A stretch of 64,000 bases of DNA from Cellvibrio fontiphilus_A (GCF_042646205.1 NZ_JBHRTF010000003.1:654057-718056), one strand, 5' to 3'; counted from the first letter of the stretch, positions 19,501 through 28,415 are shown. The notes: generated from the letters alone by a model not told the origin. Program-made: numbers and translations.

Positions 19501-20207
19501 AATTCATCGATACCTTTAATCGGTTTGTATGCCATAAAACGCGAAAAAGCGCGTGCAGCATTCATGGCTTCACGTTCAGAAATTGCATCTTTTTTGCCGC
19601 GCAAAATCCCATAGAGCCGGCAGAGGTAGGACTTTTTCTTGTCGTACTTTTCTATCTGTTGTTGGCCATACTTACGGCGTAAACCGGCGTAGAGCTTGTC
19701 CAGTGGTACAACATATTTGTGGCTCTTTTCTTCCTTTAGCAGATCACTCAAGCCCAGCTCAACATCAGCCAAAATATAAAATTGAGCCTCATCCAAACGC
19801 GCCACTTTTTGTAGGTTGGCTCCCTGCCCTGAAGTTTCCAGAAACGCACGCATACCAATTAATGCGGTAAAGGGATCGCTGTTTTCGCCCTGGGTTGGAT
19901 GAAAAATAGCAGCCAAATAACCATCGCACCCCTGCGGACGAGAATAAGCACCGTCATCACAACCTAAAACATAGGATGCCAAAGTGCGCACCAGTTTCCC
20001 GCCACGACCGCGCTGGCTGGATTCATCTTGCCCGGGGTTAAAATGAAACAGGTTGTCATGCGCAGCGGTCATGATTGTTTGTATCGCATCGGCTGCTGTT
20101 GTTTTTCCTGAACCGTTGCCGCCGGAAAACAAATTAATTGGGCCAAAATCAAATTCTGTGTTGGGTACATTACCCCAATTAACGTAGATAAATTTTTTAA
20201 GGTACAT
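16551..20207 (-). CDS. mksB: MksB/JetC-like SMC ATPase of an Mks condensin
   Basis: 1218-aa SMC-type ATPase. Walker A GGNGSGKTT is at residues 29-37, and long coiled-coil arms flank a hinge-like region at about 515-670. The C-terminal head has the signature YGTGSGGQLETP and Walker B MVLVDEAFSKMDE. This head is typical of MksB/JetC proteins rather than of Smc or MukB. It is the last gene of mksF-mksE-mksB (6 nt after mksE). The complex should form a MukBEF-like loop-extruding machine for chromosome organisation or defence against circular plasmids (the latter in Wadjet systems, with JetD). No JetD/MksG gene follows; a response regulator reads toward it instead. Confidence 0.88.
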   Translation of the reverse strand: MYLKKFIYVNWGNVPNTEFDFGPINLFSGGNGSGKTTAADAIQTIMTAAHDNLFHFNPGQDESSQRGRGGKLVRTLASYVLGCDDGAYSRPQGCDGYLAAIFHPTQGENSDPFTALIGMRAFLETSGQGANLQKVARLDEAQFYILADVELGLSDLLKEEKSHKYVVPLDKLYAGLRRKYGQQQIEKYDKKKSYLCRLYGILRGKKDAISEREAMNAARAFSRFMAYKPIKGIDEFVANEILEYRDLGEAIRSVSSMLKRIHTMESDARSLRQGIERMAQGRQWSDNFIASWLEQQVIQYSLAKRRYADSQGLYLDAKHKQQLLRETSAVHQQSLVACEAQRDEINQLILAATARRLGVPALRDKDQLEQEKSAQEKLIQAQVPELRKQHQQMVINLEAAQQLSLALRQTSIAVDMPAFKDSNLMDLLKELCNESANLDIHQLLNRDLIEVSPLEPQLEKVLGLQKQHNAFVASLFEKEINAGVMLTNLRDQLAQERDKRKAQSERLQKNTEIKRREIQTLESRQVSYPGFVRAALDAIANQCPKADARVLCDYVDITDSEWQAAIEGYIGAARFGIIVEPEFEAEAIAIVRNMAGQGNRARIIQGDKARKDLEKSGELAANSIIQIMNFSHATAEAYIKASYGNVQRVENAKELKNTRRGLTKEGMGSGNYAMFRCDMADSELVFGQGARERALEAKRNEFHALVSEWQAAITYAEEVQILLAGIDRLKSLAYAETLQIMLSAQTKIDAIDNKLQQLDLSDTKALEAELHELQLRLLEQNQQFAKLNNAQIDCRAELKLADNLCHKLDAEQDKTLAVVDECEANLQAISGFWPDFDADLRLQQADEEVALHKAPYFEAKLVTLNSELKTILHRLQQAAMVHNQFCASSDAILFDIDYSDDLGSSNFRAICEMRRQFDALYNRDKNHILAQRHQEIESLRESFNNAFVTNLCHSIYQAINDGKKILEDLNKELEHHRFGADRERFRFDWEWVPEFKEYWQFFKAVIDSPSLGEGETLFEMKLDEKHQRVRERLMTMLLDEDEQKALRELTRIADYRNYRRYEIYKEPEGKAPIPLSQYGTGSGGQLETPAYIIRSAAITSAFRFNEGSSHLRMVLVDEAFSKMDEHRSREVINYLTESLGLQLNFIMPSSKSGPFMDLISNQFVFSKCPTAEPVGELKTRVMLDRQVCDQEKIKKLMANHRRAIRQQAALDFMAEVEA

Positions 20208-20213
20208 AGTGCA

Positions 20214-20972
20214 TTATTCTTCGGCGGAAAATAGCGAGCGATTAAAAAAAGGCGTTGTTTTAATACTGTTGGAATTAGCGATGCCAGGTTCTTGCTCAGC
20301 CTCTACTTCATCGTCAACCAAGAGAAGATTATCCGCGAGATGGCTGCGAATTTGCTCCAACCACTCGTTGCTGACCAGATTAATAATCAGCGGGCGAATC
20401 TTTATCCAGCTTTCGCCGGACTCAATATCTGATTCGGCAAAAAAATGAATTAAACGTAGCTGACGCAAGCGCTTAAATGCCTGGCGCCTTTCACCCATAT
20501 TTTCAGGCAAATTCCGGCGCAATAAACTTTTCATTGCAACGGCAATTGCTTCAAGGGATAAGGTGGCACAACCCTGTTCGTCAATGCCGCCTTCGCGCAG
20601 GGCTTTATCGTACTCAGCGCGCAAGACCAACACCAATGCAACTTCATGCTGGTTTAAGCGGTTGCGCAAGCCAGCGTTAAACGGCTCATCCGTTTCATCT
20701 TCCATTCCCGGCAAGCGAGCACCCGGCGGTAAAATGCGCACAAATCGAAAATGACTGTCATGCTGAAAACGAATGCCCATTAAGCCAAGATAATCATTTA
20801 TCAACTCATGAATACGCAAAAAGCGATCATAGAGCTCCGCTTCGACCTGACTGTCGTCACGACATAAAACACCGTAATCGAGTAAACGTTGCACCAATTC
20901 ACGCCAGTTATCTAAGCTCAGGTTATGTTTATCCAGCTGCTCTTGTAATAGCGAACTTAACGCACTAGTCAT
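20214..20972 (-). CDS. mksE: MksE/JetB-like condensin subunit (DUF4194)
   Basis: 252 aa. The position between MksF and MksB, the size and the tandem winged-helix-like pattern fit MksE/JetB (DUF4194), the subunit that links the kleisin to DNA and the SMC heads. The most recognisable stretch is GIRFQHDSHFRFVRILPPGARLPG. The C-terminal about 35 residues are acidic and probably disordered. Its start overlaps the mksF stop by 8 nt, so the two are translationally coupled. Identification rests on synteny plus family resemblance. Confidence 0.83.
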   Translation of the reverse strand: MTSALSSLLQEQLDKHNLSLDNWRELVQRLLDYGVLCRDDSQVEAELYDRFLRIHELINDYLGLMGIRFQHDSHFRFVRILPPGARLPGMEDETDEPFNAGLRNRLNQHEVALVLVLRAEYDKALREGGIDEQGCATLSLEAIAVAMKSLLRRNLPENMGERRQAFKRLRQLRLIHFFAESDIESGESWIKIRPLIINLVSNEWLEQIRSHLADNLLLVDDEVEAEQEPGIANSNSIKTTPFFNRSLFSAEE

Positions 20973-22485
20973 TGGTTTTACCTTCGTCGGTCAAGCAAAT
21001 TACAAATTCATCACGCTGTTTAAAGTAGGCGTCATTCTGTATCAAGGGTGATTGATGCAGCCACTCACTGTTTTGTTTGATGCTAAAGCCATAACGGGAA
21101 GAAAGGTTATCTGCTGCCCCCACTTCAATGGCGTGGGATAAATTCAACAATTCCTGCATTGATTCCGCGTGCAACTCACTGCTGCGAACTTCGCCTTTCT
21201 CCAGTAAGGCGCGCTTTACATAATCGCGCAAACTGGCAGACTGAAAAATGAACGCTTGGTCCAAAGCCTGTTGGATAAATAAGGATTTCTGCGCATCCGC
21301 ATCCAGCGCTTTATCTTCATCCAGTGTCGAACGCACAACTTGAATACTGCGCGGTGCACGCAGTTGAATCTGTGCAGGGTCAATAAAGCCTATTTGAATT
21401 CCAGCAATCATCTCACCTTGAGCGATTAACAATTCATCTTGCTGCTCCAGTGATAGTCTGCCAATCGCACGGTATACATCCATCAATTCATCCTGGCCCC
21501 GGCTGTTAATGTAGCTGAGCTGGCGAATGATAATGTCGGCGCGTTGGGTAAATGTATTCAACGCACGGCGCAGTGCTGGAAGCATAATTTCACAGGCATT
21601 TTTTAAGCGCGATTCAATCGTTTGCAGTAACGTCTCTAGCAGCGAAACACCTTGCACTACTTTTTGTGGTAGTGCTTTGCGCAAGCGAATTTCCATAACA
21701 GCGCGCCAATCTTTGGCTGCTGTTTCTGCATCGCCTTGTCCATATTTTCGTTTGCGGCGGATTTTACTAATAATGTCGGAAATCTGATCACGATATTTTT
21801 CAACACTATCCGCTGACAAACGCACCTCAAGGTCAGGCTTAAACACAGTCTCCATAAAGTCAAAGAATTCATCGCTCGCCTGCTGAATTAATTGGCGCGA
21901 TTCAACCTCACGCACAAGCTGCCGTTTGCGCTCTTCCAACTCGGCGATCACATCAGTAAAGTCACTGATGATTCGTTCGGAATACTCGTAAGCATCAAGC
22001 AAATCATTAATTTCGCCCTGATCATAAAAAGCTTGCAGGCTATTACGCGTATTACGTGTGTTGCGATTGCGTGTGCGAAATTGATTTGAATCGTTATCAG
22101 CAAAAGGCTGGGTGAATAACCGCCCAATACGACTAAAGCCGTAACTACTTTGCAAGCTGGTTTCATCGACTTGTTTTTCAAGCCAGCCGTTTTCAATAAG
22201 GCGATTGATGATAAAACCCGCAAGATCGCGCTGTGTTTTAAAGCGCCCTTCGCTTGGGTCTTCTACTTCACTGGTATCAACCTCAAGATCAGCATCGAGG
22301 ATAGGCGCGCGAGCGATTGCCTCTTTAAAGATATCAACCAATTGTTCGCGATTGATGGCATGACCATAATCGCGCAAATCGGTATACAAACGCTGGTATA
22401 ACAAACGCAAACATTCAGCGACAAGTGCGCGATACTTACCAGTGAGAGGATTAAAAAAATGTTGGCGGGAGTCGCTAAAAAACAT
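20965..22485 (-). CDS. mksF: MksF/JetA-like kleisin subunit
   Basis: 506 aa. It begins MFFSDSRQHFFNPLTGKYR, a characteristic opening of Wadjet JetA-family/MksF proteins. The middle is predicted helical and charged (IISDFTDVIAELEERKRQLVREV), as expected of a kleisin bridging the SMC heads, and the C-terminus is a probable winged helix. First gene of mksFEB; a 133-codon membrane-protein gene lies 30 nt upstream on the same strand, and hemB beyond that. Confidence 0.83.
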   Translation of the reverse strand: MFFSDSRQHFFNPLTGKYRALVAECLRLLYQRLYTDLRDYGHAINREQLVDIFKEAIARAPILDADLEVDTSEVEDPSEGRFKTQRDLAGFIINRLIENGWLEKQVDETSLQSSYGFSRIGRLFTQPFADNDSNQFRTRNRNTRNTRNSLQAFYDQGEINDLLDAYEYSERIISDFTDVIAELEERKRQLVREVESRQLIQQASDEFFDFMETVFKPDLEVRLSADSVEKYRDQISDIISKIRRKRKYGQGDAETAAKDWRAVMEIRLRKALPQKVVQGVSLLETLLQTIESRLKNACEIMLPALRRALNTFTQRADIIIRQLSYINSRGQDELMDVYRAIGRLSLEQQDELLIAQGEMIAGIQIGFIDPAQIQLRAPRSIQVVRSTLDEDKALDADAQKSLFIQQALDQAFIFQSASLRDYVKRALLEKGEVRSSELHAESMQELLNLSHAIEVGAADNLSSRYGFSIKQNSEWLHQSPLIQNDAYFKQRDEFVICLTDEGKTND

Positions 22486-22515
22486 CAGAAAACTTCGCAG
22501 TGCAGCAGCATTAGA

Positions 22516-22917
22516 TTACAAACAGTGTTTGGCAAATAAGGATTGTTCTTCAGGCGTCCATTTGTCGGCATCTTTAACCATCATTACTTCACACCAGTCA
22601 TCGGTACCCACCTCTGGCATTACCCCTTTTAAGGCGGCAACGCGGTCGATAGATTCTTGTGGTTTCATATCCGGCATGGTTACCGGGTTATTCCCGGCTT
22701 GTTGATTGGGTTGCTGTGCCTGCAATTCCTGCTCGGCTATTTCAGCCATTAAGTTCATCGTTGCGACGACTTGAGCAGCATCTGCCTGCTCTTGTGTATT
22801 AGCTACAGCGGTTTTTTTGGTTTCAGATTGAATCATAAGTACGCCCACCAATAAGACCAAGAGGCTGAGAACCAGCAATGCAACCAGTAATTTATGTTCA
22901 CGAAAGAATAACATCAT
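22516..22917 (-). CDS. Small single-pass membrane protein of unknown function
   Basis: 133 aa. Residues about 11-29 form a transmembrane anchor (LVALLVLSLLVLLVGVLMI) after a basic N-terminus. A Gln/Ala-rich spacer follows, and a conserved-looking C-terminal module (about 95-133) has one cysteine in DDWCEVMMVKDADKW and one at the extreme end in AKHCL; these could form a disulfide outside the cytoplasm. It sits 22 nt after hemB and 30 nt before mksF, so it may be cotranscribed with both. I do not recognise the family. Confidence 0.8.
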   Translation of the reverse strand: MMLFFREHKLLVALLVLSLLVLLVGVLMIQSETKKTAVANTQEQADAAQVVATMNLMAEIAEQELQAQQPNQQAGNNPVTMPDMKPQESIDRVAALKGVMPEVGTDDWCEVMMVKDADKWTPEEQSLFAKHCL

Positions 22918-22939
22918 GCTAAATATCCTATGAAATGCC

Positions 22940-23917
22940 TTACAGCCAATCAGCCATTTTCTCAGCGTAATAAGTAATAATTAAATCGGCGCCGGCACGC
23001 TTAAATGCAGTCATAGTCTCGAGTACAATTGCCCTTTCATCAATGACGCCAGCCGCTGCCCCAGCTTTAATCATCGCGTACTCACCACTAACATGGTAAA
23101 CCGCCAAGGGGCGCGATGAATTTGCGCGGATATTGGCAAGCACATCTAAATAAGCCATGCCCGGTTTTACCATTAAAATATCAGCGCCTTCCATTTCATC
23201 TTGCATAGACTCAGCGAGTGCTTCACGACCATTTGCCGGATCCATTTGATAGGTATTACGCGTACCTTTAAAACTACTATCTACCGCATCTCTGAACGGT
23301 CCATAAAACGCTGAAGCAAATTTTGTCGAATAAGACATCACCGGAATATGAGTAAAGCCTGCACTGTCTAACGCTTGGCGAATAGCGCTGATCATGCCAT
23401 CCATCATGCCTGATGGTGCAATCATATCCACCCCGGCCTGCGCCGCCAGCACTACCTGCTTCTGTAGGTTTACAAGGGTTTTATCATTATCTACATCGTT
23501 ATTTGCAACTACACCGCAATGCCCGTGATCTGTATATTCACAAAAACAGTTATCGCTAATGACCAGCATATCTGGTTGAGCGGACTTTGCGATTTTAATC
23601 ATTCTGGAGAGTAACCCATGTTCGCACCAGGTATCTGAGCCCTCATGATCTTTGTGTGTCGACACACCAAATAAAATAATTGCACGCACGCCTTTATTCC
23701 AGGCGCGATTAACAATGTCTGCCAAATGTGTTTCAGGATACCGGAACACATCAGGCATGGATTTGATTGCTACTGGTGCGCTAATCCCCTCTTCAATAAA
23801 AATGGGCAGAATAAAATCACTCATCTGCACGCGGGTTTCGCGTACCAACTCACGCAGTGCGGTAGTTCTGCGCAGACGACGAAAGCGAAAATCGGGTTTG
23901 GTTAAAGGAATTTGCAT
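22940..23917 (-). CDS. hemB: Delta-aminolevulinic acid dehydratase (porphobilinogen synthase)
   Basis: Condenses two 5-aminolevulinate molecules to porphobilinogen in tetrapyrrole synthesis. 325 aa from the ATG at 23917; the in-frame TTG four codons upstream is less likely. Active-site lysines are K199 (SYSTKFAS) and K251 (MVKPGMAYL). The cysteines C124, C126 and C134 in DNCFCEYTDHGHCG mark the zinc-dependent class. Heme made here also feeds the ccm system at 32-40 kb. Confidence 0.96.
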   Translation of the reverse strand: MQIPLTKPDFRFRRLRRTTALRELVRETRVQMSDFILPIFIEEGISAPVAIKSMPDVFRYPETHLADIVNRAWNKGVRAIILFGVSTHKDHEGSDTWCEHGLLSRMIKIAKSAQPDMLVISDNCFCEYTDHGHCGVVANNDVDNDKTLVNLQKQVVLAAQAGVDMIAPSGMMDGMISAIRQALDSAGFTHIPVMSYSTKFASAFYGPFRDAVDSSFKGTRNTYQMDPANGREALAESMQDEMEGADILMVKPGMAYLDVLANIRANSSRPLAVYHVSGEYAMIKAGAAAGVIDERAIVLETMTAFKRAGADLIITYYAEKMADWL

Positions 23918-23935
23918 AAATCGACTCAACAGAAA

Positions 23936-24361
23936 TTAGATACCGAGTGAACCTTCATGGCTCCACTCACAGCGAACACGCATATTGCCAGAGCCAGGTT
24001 TGTGAAAGCTGCCGTTTGCTTCCCAGGTAAATGTATGGGTACCTGAAAGTTCCGTCTCTAAATGCACTGTGGCAGAAACCCAATACATTTTGCTTAATAG
24101 CGACTCAAATTGTGCAATCCATTGATCCCATTCGTATTCCACGGCCTTGTATGAAGCTCCGAAGTGCATGACTTCTGTCTGGTAATTGAAAAACGGAGAA
24201 CTAACACTCGGGATCGCAAACATTTCCTGGCTTAAAAATGGCCATTCATCGGCATGAGGCAAAGACAACATAGCTTCGCGATTTACACGTATACGCTCAG
24301 ACTCAGATGCTGTAGGCGCAATATCCTTAATGCAACCGTACACAATTGATTCTTGATCCAT
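23936..24361 (-). CDS. Conserved hypothetical protein
   Basis: 141 aa, soluble, with no signal peptide or membrane segment. Notable stretches are EVMHFGASYKAVEYEWDQWIAQFESLL and YWVSATVHLETELSGTHTFTW, suggesting an alpha/beta fold with aromatic strands. I do not recognise a characterised family. It lies 18 nt ahead of hemB on the same strand and 42 nt after the lipoprotein gene. Confidence 0.7.
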   Translation of the reverse strand: MDQESIVYGCIKDIAPTASESERIRVNREAMLSLPHADEWPFLSQEMFAIPSVSSPFFNYQTEVMHFGASYKAVEYEWDQWIAQFESLLSKMYWVSATVHLETELSGTHTFTWEANGSFHKPGSGNMRVRCEWSHEGSLGI

Positions 24362-24403
24362 AATGACCTCGACTCCCGTTCTGGTTAGGATAAAAACGAA
24401 ATA

Positions 24404-25030
24404 TTAAAACGGCCACCACCAACTGCCTTTGAATCTCTCCTCACAACTGCGCAATTGATAATCGTATTGTTGCGCGCGTGTTTGTACTTTTCGCGCAGTA
24501 TTAATTAACCAATTTTTACGCCGGTAAGTTCCACGGTTAAATCCACCATGACCCTCGTGATAGGCAAGGTACAAACTGTAGCTATCTGTTGGATTAATGC
24601 GACTGCGTACCTGGCTTTGGCGGTTATACCAACCGATAAAATCTACGGCGTCTGCAAAGTTGTCGCGACGTGACCAATCATTCCCGCTGTTGCGCTGATA
24701 TTCATTCCATGTGGCATTTTTAGCTTGCGGATAACCATAAGCATCACTGGGGCGAGGCCCCGGGAATATCCATAAAATTTTCTTTCGTGCCGGGCGCGCA
24801 TTATGTTTGAATTGGGACTCTTGATACATGATCGACATCATGATTGGCACCGAAGATCCCCAACGTTTTTCTGCTTTCTTGGATGCCTTATACCAAGACG
24901 GTTTTTCATCAAAAATAGCGCAGAGATCTTGCGGCTTACTCGGTGGCAAAGTGGAACAGCCCGCTAATGCGGTCGTTGCAACTATAAAAATTATTTTCAA
25001 AAAGCGTGAGAGCACTTGTGTCGTTTGCAT
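24404..25030 (-). CDS. Lipoprotein with lytic transglycosylase-like (SLT) domain
   Basis: 208 aa. A type II signal peptide ends in the lipobox TALAGC (C24), so the protein is lipid-anchored. The remaining residues resemble a lysozyme-like transglycosylase fold: IMYQESQFKHNARP carries the likely catalytic glutamate, then SDAYGYPQAKNATW and YLAYHEGHGGFNRGTY. It could cut peptidoglycan glycan strands. The gene starts 2 nt after the ligA stop, so it is probably the last gene of the smc-zipA-ligA group. Confidence 0.85.
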   Translation of the reverse strand: MQTTQVLSRFLKIIFIVATTALAGCSTLPPSKPQDLCAIFDEKPSWYKASKKAEKRWGSSVPIMMSIMYQESQFKHNARPARKKILWIFPGPRPSDAYGYPQAKNATWNEYQRNSGNDWSRRDNFADAVDFIGWYNRQSQVRSRINPTDSYSLYLAYHEGHGGFNRGTYRRKNWLINTARKVQTRAQQYDYQLRSCEERFKGSWWWPF

Positions 25031-25032
25031 GA

Positions 25033-27075
25033 TTAAAGCTCCTGCCCATGTTCACGCAACAACTCAACCAACGCAGTTTCATCCATGACTTTCAAACCCA
25101 AAGCTTCGGCTTTGGCAAGTTTTGAACCAGCACCAGGGCCTGCAACAACATAATCAGTTTTGGCGGATACACTGCCAGCCACTTTTGCCCCCAAAGCTAG
25201 CAATTTGGCTTTTGCATCGTCACGCGATAATGTTTCCAGCGTCCCGGTTAAAACATAGGTTAAGCCTGATAGAGGTAGAGCCTCGGGACTGGAAACATTA
25301 ATATTTTCCCAGTAAATCCCATGGTTACGTAATGCTGCTACCGCAGCAATATTAGACTCTTGTGAAAAAAACTCAGCAACAAAATGTGCAACAACAGGGC
25401 CGACATCTGGCACTTGCTGTAGTGTTTCTTGATCTGCTTCAGCCAGCGCTTCAAAGCTGCCAAAATAGTTCGCAAAGTTGCGCGCGGTAGCCTCGCCCAC
25501 TTCGCGAATTCCCAGTGCATAAATAAATTTTGCCAGACTCGTTGCCTTAGATTTTTCCAAGGCAAGGATAATATTGTCGGCTGATTTTTCCCCCATGCGA
25601 TCCATGCTTGCTAGTTGCTCACGAGTGACGGAATAAATATCTGCCAAGTTATTCACTAGCCCTGAATCAACCAATTGCTCGACCAGTTTGTCACCCAAGC
25701 CTTCAATATTCATCGCTTTGCGAGAGGCAAAATGTTTAATTGCCTCTTTGCGTTGCGCAGCACAAACCAAACCACCCGAGCAGCGAGCTACGGCTTCATC
25801 AGCAACCGTTTCAACCGGGGACCCACAAACGGGGCATTCATTAGGAAAAACAATATCGCGCGCATCGACAGTGCGTTTGGACTCTATTACTTGAACGATT
25901 TGCGGAATAACGTCACCGGCTCGACGAACAATGACTGTATCGCCAATTTTTAAATTTAAACGATTAATTTCATCGCGGTTATGCAGCGTTGCATTAGATA
26001 CAGTCACACCGCCCACAAACACTGGCTGCAAACGCGCAACAGGAGTGACCGCTCCAGTGCGGCCAACCTGAAACTCTACATCCAGCAATATTGTTGACTC
26101 TTCTTGGGCTGGAAATTTATAGGCTATTGCCCAGCGTGGTGCACGCGAAATAAAACCTAGTTTTTCTTGTAACTCGCGTGAATTAACTTTGAAAACAATT
26201 CCATCAATATCGTAAGCAAGTGCATCACGCTTTTCACCAATACGCCGATAAAACCCCATTGCATCTTGAATGTTTTTGGCAACTTGCGTTTCACGATTGG
26301 TTAAGAATCCCCAATTTTTTAAGGCAGTCAATATGCCGCTATGAGTTTCGGGTAGCTCACCACCATCGACCCAGCCAACACTGTATGCACACATTTCCAG
26401 TGGGCGCGATGCAGTAACTTTGGGATCAAGCTGACGAAGTGAACCTGCTGCTGCATTGCGCGGGTTAACAAATAGTTTTTCACCTATGGCACGAGCTTTG
26501 TCATTAAGCGAATCAAAGCCCGCTTTGGGCATATAAATTTCACCACGAACCTCCAATACTGCGGGATAACCATCACCCTGCAAACGCAGCGGAATTGATT
26601 TGATAGTGCGCACATTCAGGGTGATATCTTCTCCGTTTGTTCCATCACCTCGTGTTGCGCCTCGCACGAGCAAACCATCTTGGTACAACAGACTTACTGC
26701 GATGCCATCCAGTTTTAATTCACAAGCATATTCCACATCATCATTGATTTTTAATCTATCCAAAATCCGTTGATTAAACGCCAGCAAATCTTCATCACTA
26801 AATGCATTATCAAGAGACAGCATTGGCAACTCGTGCACAACGGTTGTGAATGCAGGCAAAGGTGTTGCACCTACGCGCTGTGTGGGTGAGTCTGCTGTAA
26901 TTAATAGCGGATTTTTTTCTTCGAGTTCACGCAAACGCTGCATCAATCGATCATATTCGGCATCAGTTATTTCCGGATTATCTAATGCATAGTAGCGATA
27001 ACTGTGATGATTCAACTGCTTGCGTAGCTCGGCAATTTCAAATGCAGGATTATCAAATAGCGGGAGAGTTGACAT
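25033..27075 (-). CDS. ligA: NAD-dependent DNA ligase LigA
   Basis: Seals nicks in replication and repair using NAD+. 680 aa from the ATG at 27075, which follows CAGG at a good distance; a further in-frame ATG at 27129 adds 18 unlikely residues. The adenylation lysine is K121 in ELKLDG. An OB fold, the four-cysteine zinc finger (CPVCGS ... CSGGLVC), helix-hairpin-helix repeats and a C-terminal BRCT domain (ALPLSGLTYVLTGTL onward) are all present. Third in smc-zipA-ligA, an order also found in Pseudomonas. Confidence 0.97.
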   Translation of the reverse strand: MSTLPLFDNPAFEIAELRKQLNHHSYRYYALDNPEITDAEYDRLMQRLRELEEKNPLLITADSPTQRVGATPLPAFTTVVHELPMLSLDNAFSDEDLLAFNQRILDRLKINDDVEYACELKLDGIAVSLLYQDGLLVRGATRGDGTNGEDITLNVRTIKSIPLRLQGDGYPAVLEVRGEIYMPKAGFDSLNDKARAIGEKLFVNPRNAAAGSLRQLDPKVTASRPLEMCAYSVGWVDGGELPETHSGILTALKNWGFLTNRETQVAKNIQDAMGFYRRIGEKRDALAYDIDGIVFKVNSRELQEKLGFISRAPRWAIAYKFPAQEESTILLDVEFQVGRTGAVTPVARLQPVFVGGVTVSNATLHNRDEINRLNLKIGDTVIVRRAGDVIPQIVQVIESKRTVDARDIVFPNECPVCGSPVETVADEAVARCSGGLVCAAQRKEAIKHFASRKAMNIEGLGDKLVEQLVDSGLVNNLADIYSVTREQLASMDRMGEKSADNIILALEKSKATSLAKFIYALGIREVGEATARNFANYFGSFEALAEADQETLQQVPDVGPVVAHFVAEFFSQESNIAAVAALRNHGIYWENINVSSPEALPLSGLTYVLTGTLETLSRDDAKAKLLALGAKVAGSVSAKTDYVVAGPGAGSKLAKAEALGLKVMDETALVELLREHGQEL

Positions 27076-27173
27076 GAACGAAATACCTGAAGATTTGAAT
27101 CCTGCAGCTAGTAATGCACAGCGATTCATGCCTTGATAGCATTCTGGATGCGTCCATGCACCCTGCTGATATG

Positions 27174-28388
27174 TTAATGGCGTGGTGGGCGGCGGAACAA
27201 ACGGGTGCGCTCAAAATTACGAATGCGCTCGCGACAGTGCTCCAGCGTTTGACGAGTCATAACACTGCGCTGCTCATCTTTAAGCTCACCATTCAAAGCC
27301 TCAGCAATTGCACGTGCAGTGTCTGCCATCAAATCAAATGACTGCATAGAATCTGCATTAATTGGCAGAGTCATAAATAAACTTACACCTGGCGTTTCAA
27401 ACTCATCCATTGAGTCCAAATCAAAAGTCCCAGGTTTAACCATGTTGGCCATACTAAAGAGTAAAGCGCCCTCACCTTTTGCATCACTGTAGCGATGGAA
27501 TATATCCATACTTCCATACCGCATACCGCACTTTAAAATGGTGTCCAGCAATTCAGAACCATTAAACATTTCACCCTTGTGTGCCATAACATTGATGATT
27601 AATACTTCTTCAGGCTCTGTTGCCGGCTGCTGATTTAGCTCTTGCTTATTTGATGCGGCGGCATGCTGATCATTGGCATACTCTTCATCCTCATCATAAT
27701 TATCATCATCGTAATCAGCATCACCTGCATTTTCAGTATCATCTAGGCGATCGTCATAGTCGTCTTCATAATCTTCTTCGTACTGCTCTTCTGCTTCGTA
27801 ATCCTGCTCGCTACGACCATCGTCCAATTCGCGAGTGTAGGGATGATCCTCTACTTCGTAATCTTCGCCTTCGTAATCGTCCTGCTCCGAGCTTCTATAA
27901 TGAGCTCCATTTTCTTGTTCCTGGTCTACATTAACAGATGAAAAGCTTGGCTCTATACGCTCATCTAGAGGCAAAGAACGGCTTTTATCTTCAACTGACT
28001 CCATCAGTATGGGAACTGTTTGACCGAGATTAAGACTGGTTTGCTGTGGCTCCCTATGTCCGCGTGCTATTGGCGCTTCGGTAAGAATATTTTTCTGTTG
28101 CTTTTCCAAATAGGATTTGGCGTGTGCCTTTTTTTCAATACTCGGAATCTGGACATGAGGGTCCCGCTTGCCAACCACTCGAGCGCCGCCATTAGGCAGC
28201 TCACTGGTATAGCTCGGTGCTTCGCTAAAGGAATCCTCTTCGTCATCTGGAGAGGTTTGCTTCAAACTTTTTTTGAGCGAGCGCGACACTTTAATCTTGC
28301 CGGTGCGTTCATTGTGTTTTCTTCTGATTCCGTCAGCGAGGATCAGAATAATGAACAAAAATCCGATAATGATGACCCAATCTTTCAT
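27174..28388 (-). CDS. zipA: Cell division protein ZipA
   Basis: 404 aa. The N-terminal transmembrane segment (VIIIGFLFIILILADGIRR) anchors the protein in the inner membrane. The long central region is disordered and, at about 150-235, extremely rich in Asp, Glu and Tyr rather than the Pro/Gln of E. coli ZipA. The C-terminal FtsZ-binding domain covers about 260-395 (VLIINVMAHKGEMFNGSELL, GALLFSMANMVKPG, PGVSLFMTLP). It tethers the FtsZ ring to the membrane. Between smc and ligA, as expected. Confidence 0.93.
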   Translation of the reverse strand: MKDWVIIIGFLFIILILADGIRRKHNERTGKIKVSRSLKKSLKQTSPDDEEDSFSEAPSYTSELPNGGARVVGKRDPHVQIPSIEKKAHAKSYLEKQQKNILTEAPIARGHREPQQTSLNLGQTVPILMESVEDKSRSLPLDERIEPSFSSVNVDQEQENGAHYRSSEQDDYEGEDYEVEDHPYTRELDDGRSEQDYEAEEQYEEDYEDDYDDRLDDTENAGDADYDDDNYDEDEEYANDQHAAASNKQELNQQPATEPEEVLIINVMAHKGEMFNGSELLDTILKCGMRYGSMDIFHRYSDAKGEGALLFSMANMVKPGTFDLDSMDEFETPGVSLFMTLPINADSMQSFDLMADTARAIAEALNGELKDEQRSVMTRQTLEHCRERIRNFERTRLFRRPPRH

Positions 28389-28415
28389 AAGGTTATCCGT
28401 AATATTTGTTTAGAA

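Noticed and set aside
16551..22485. Calling the mks genes a full Wadjet anti-plasmid system
   Set aside because: The JetD/MksG nuclease gene is not adjacent, so defence function is not supported by this window.
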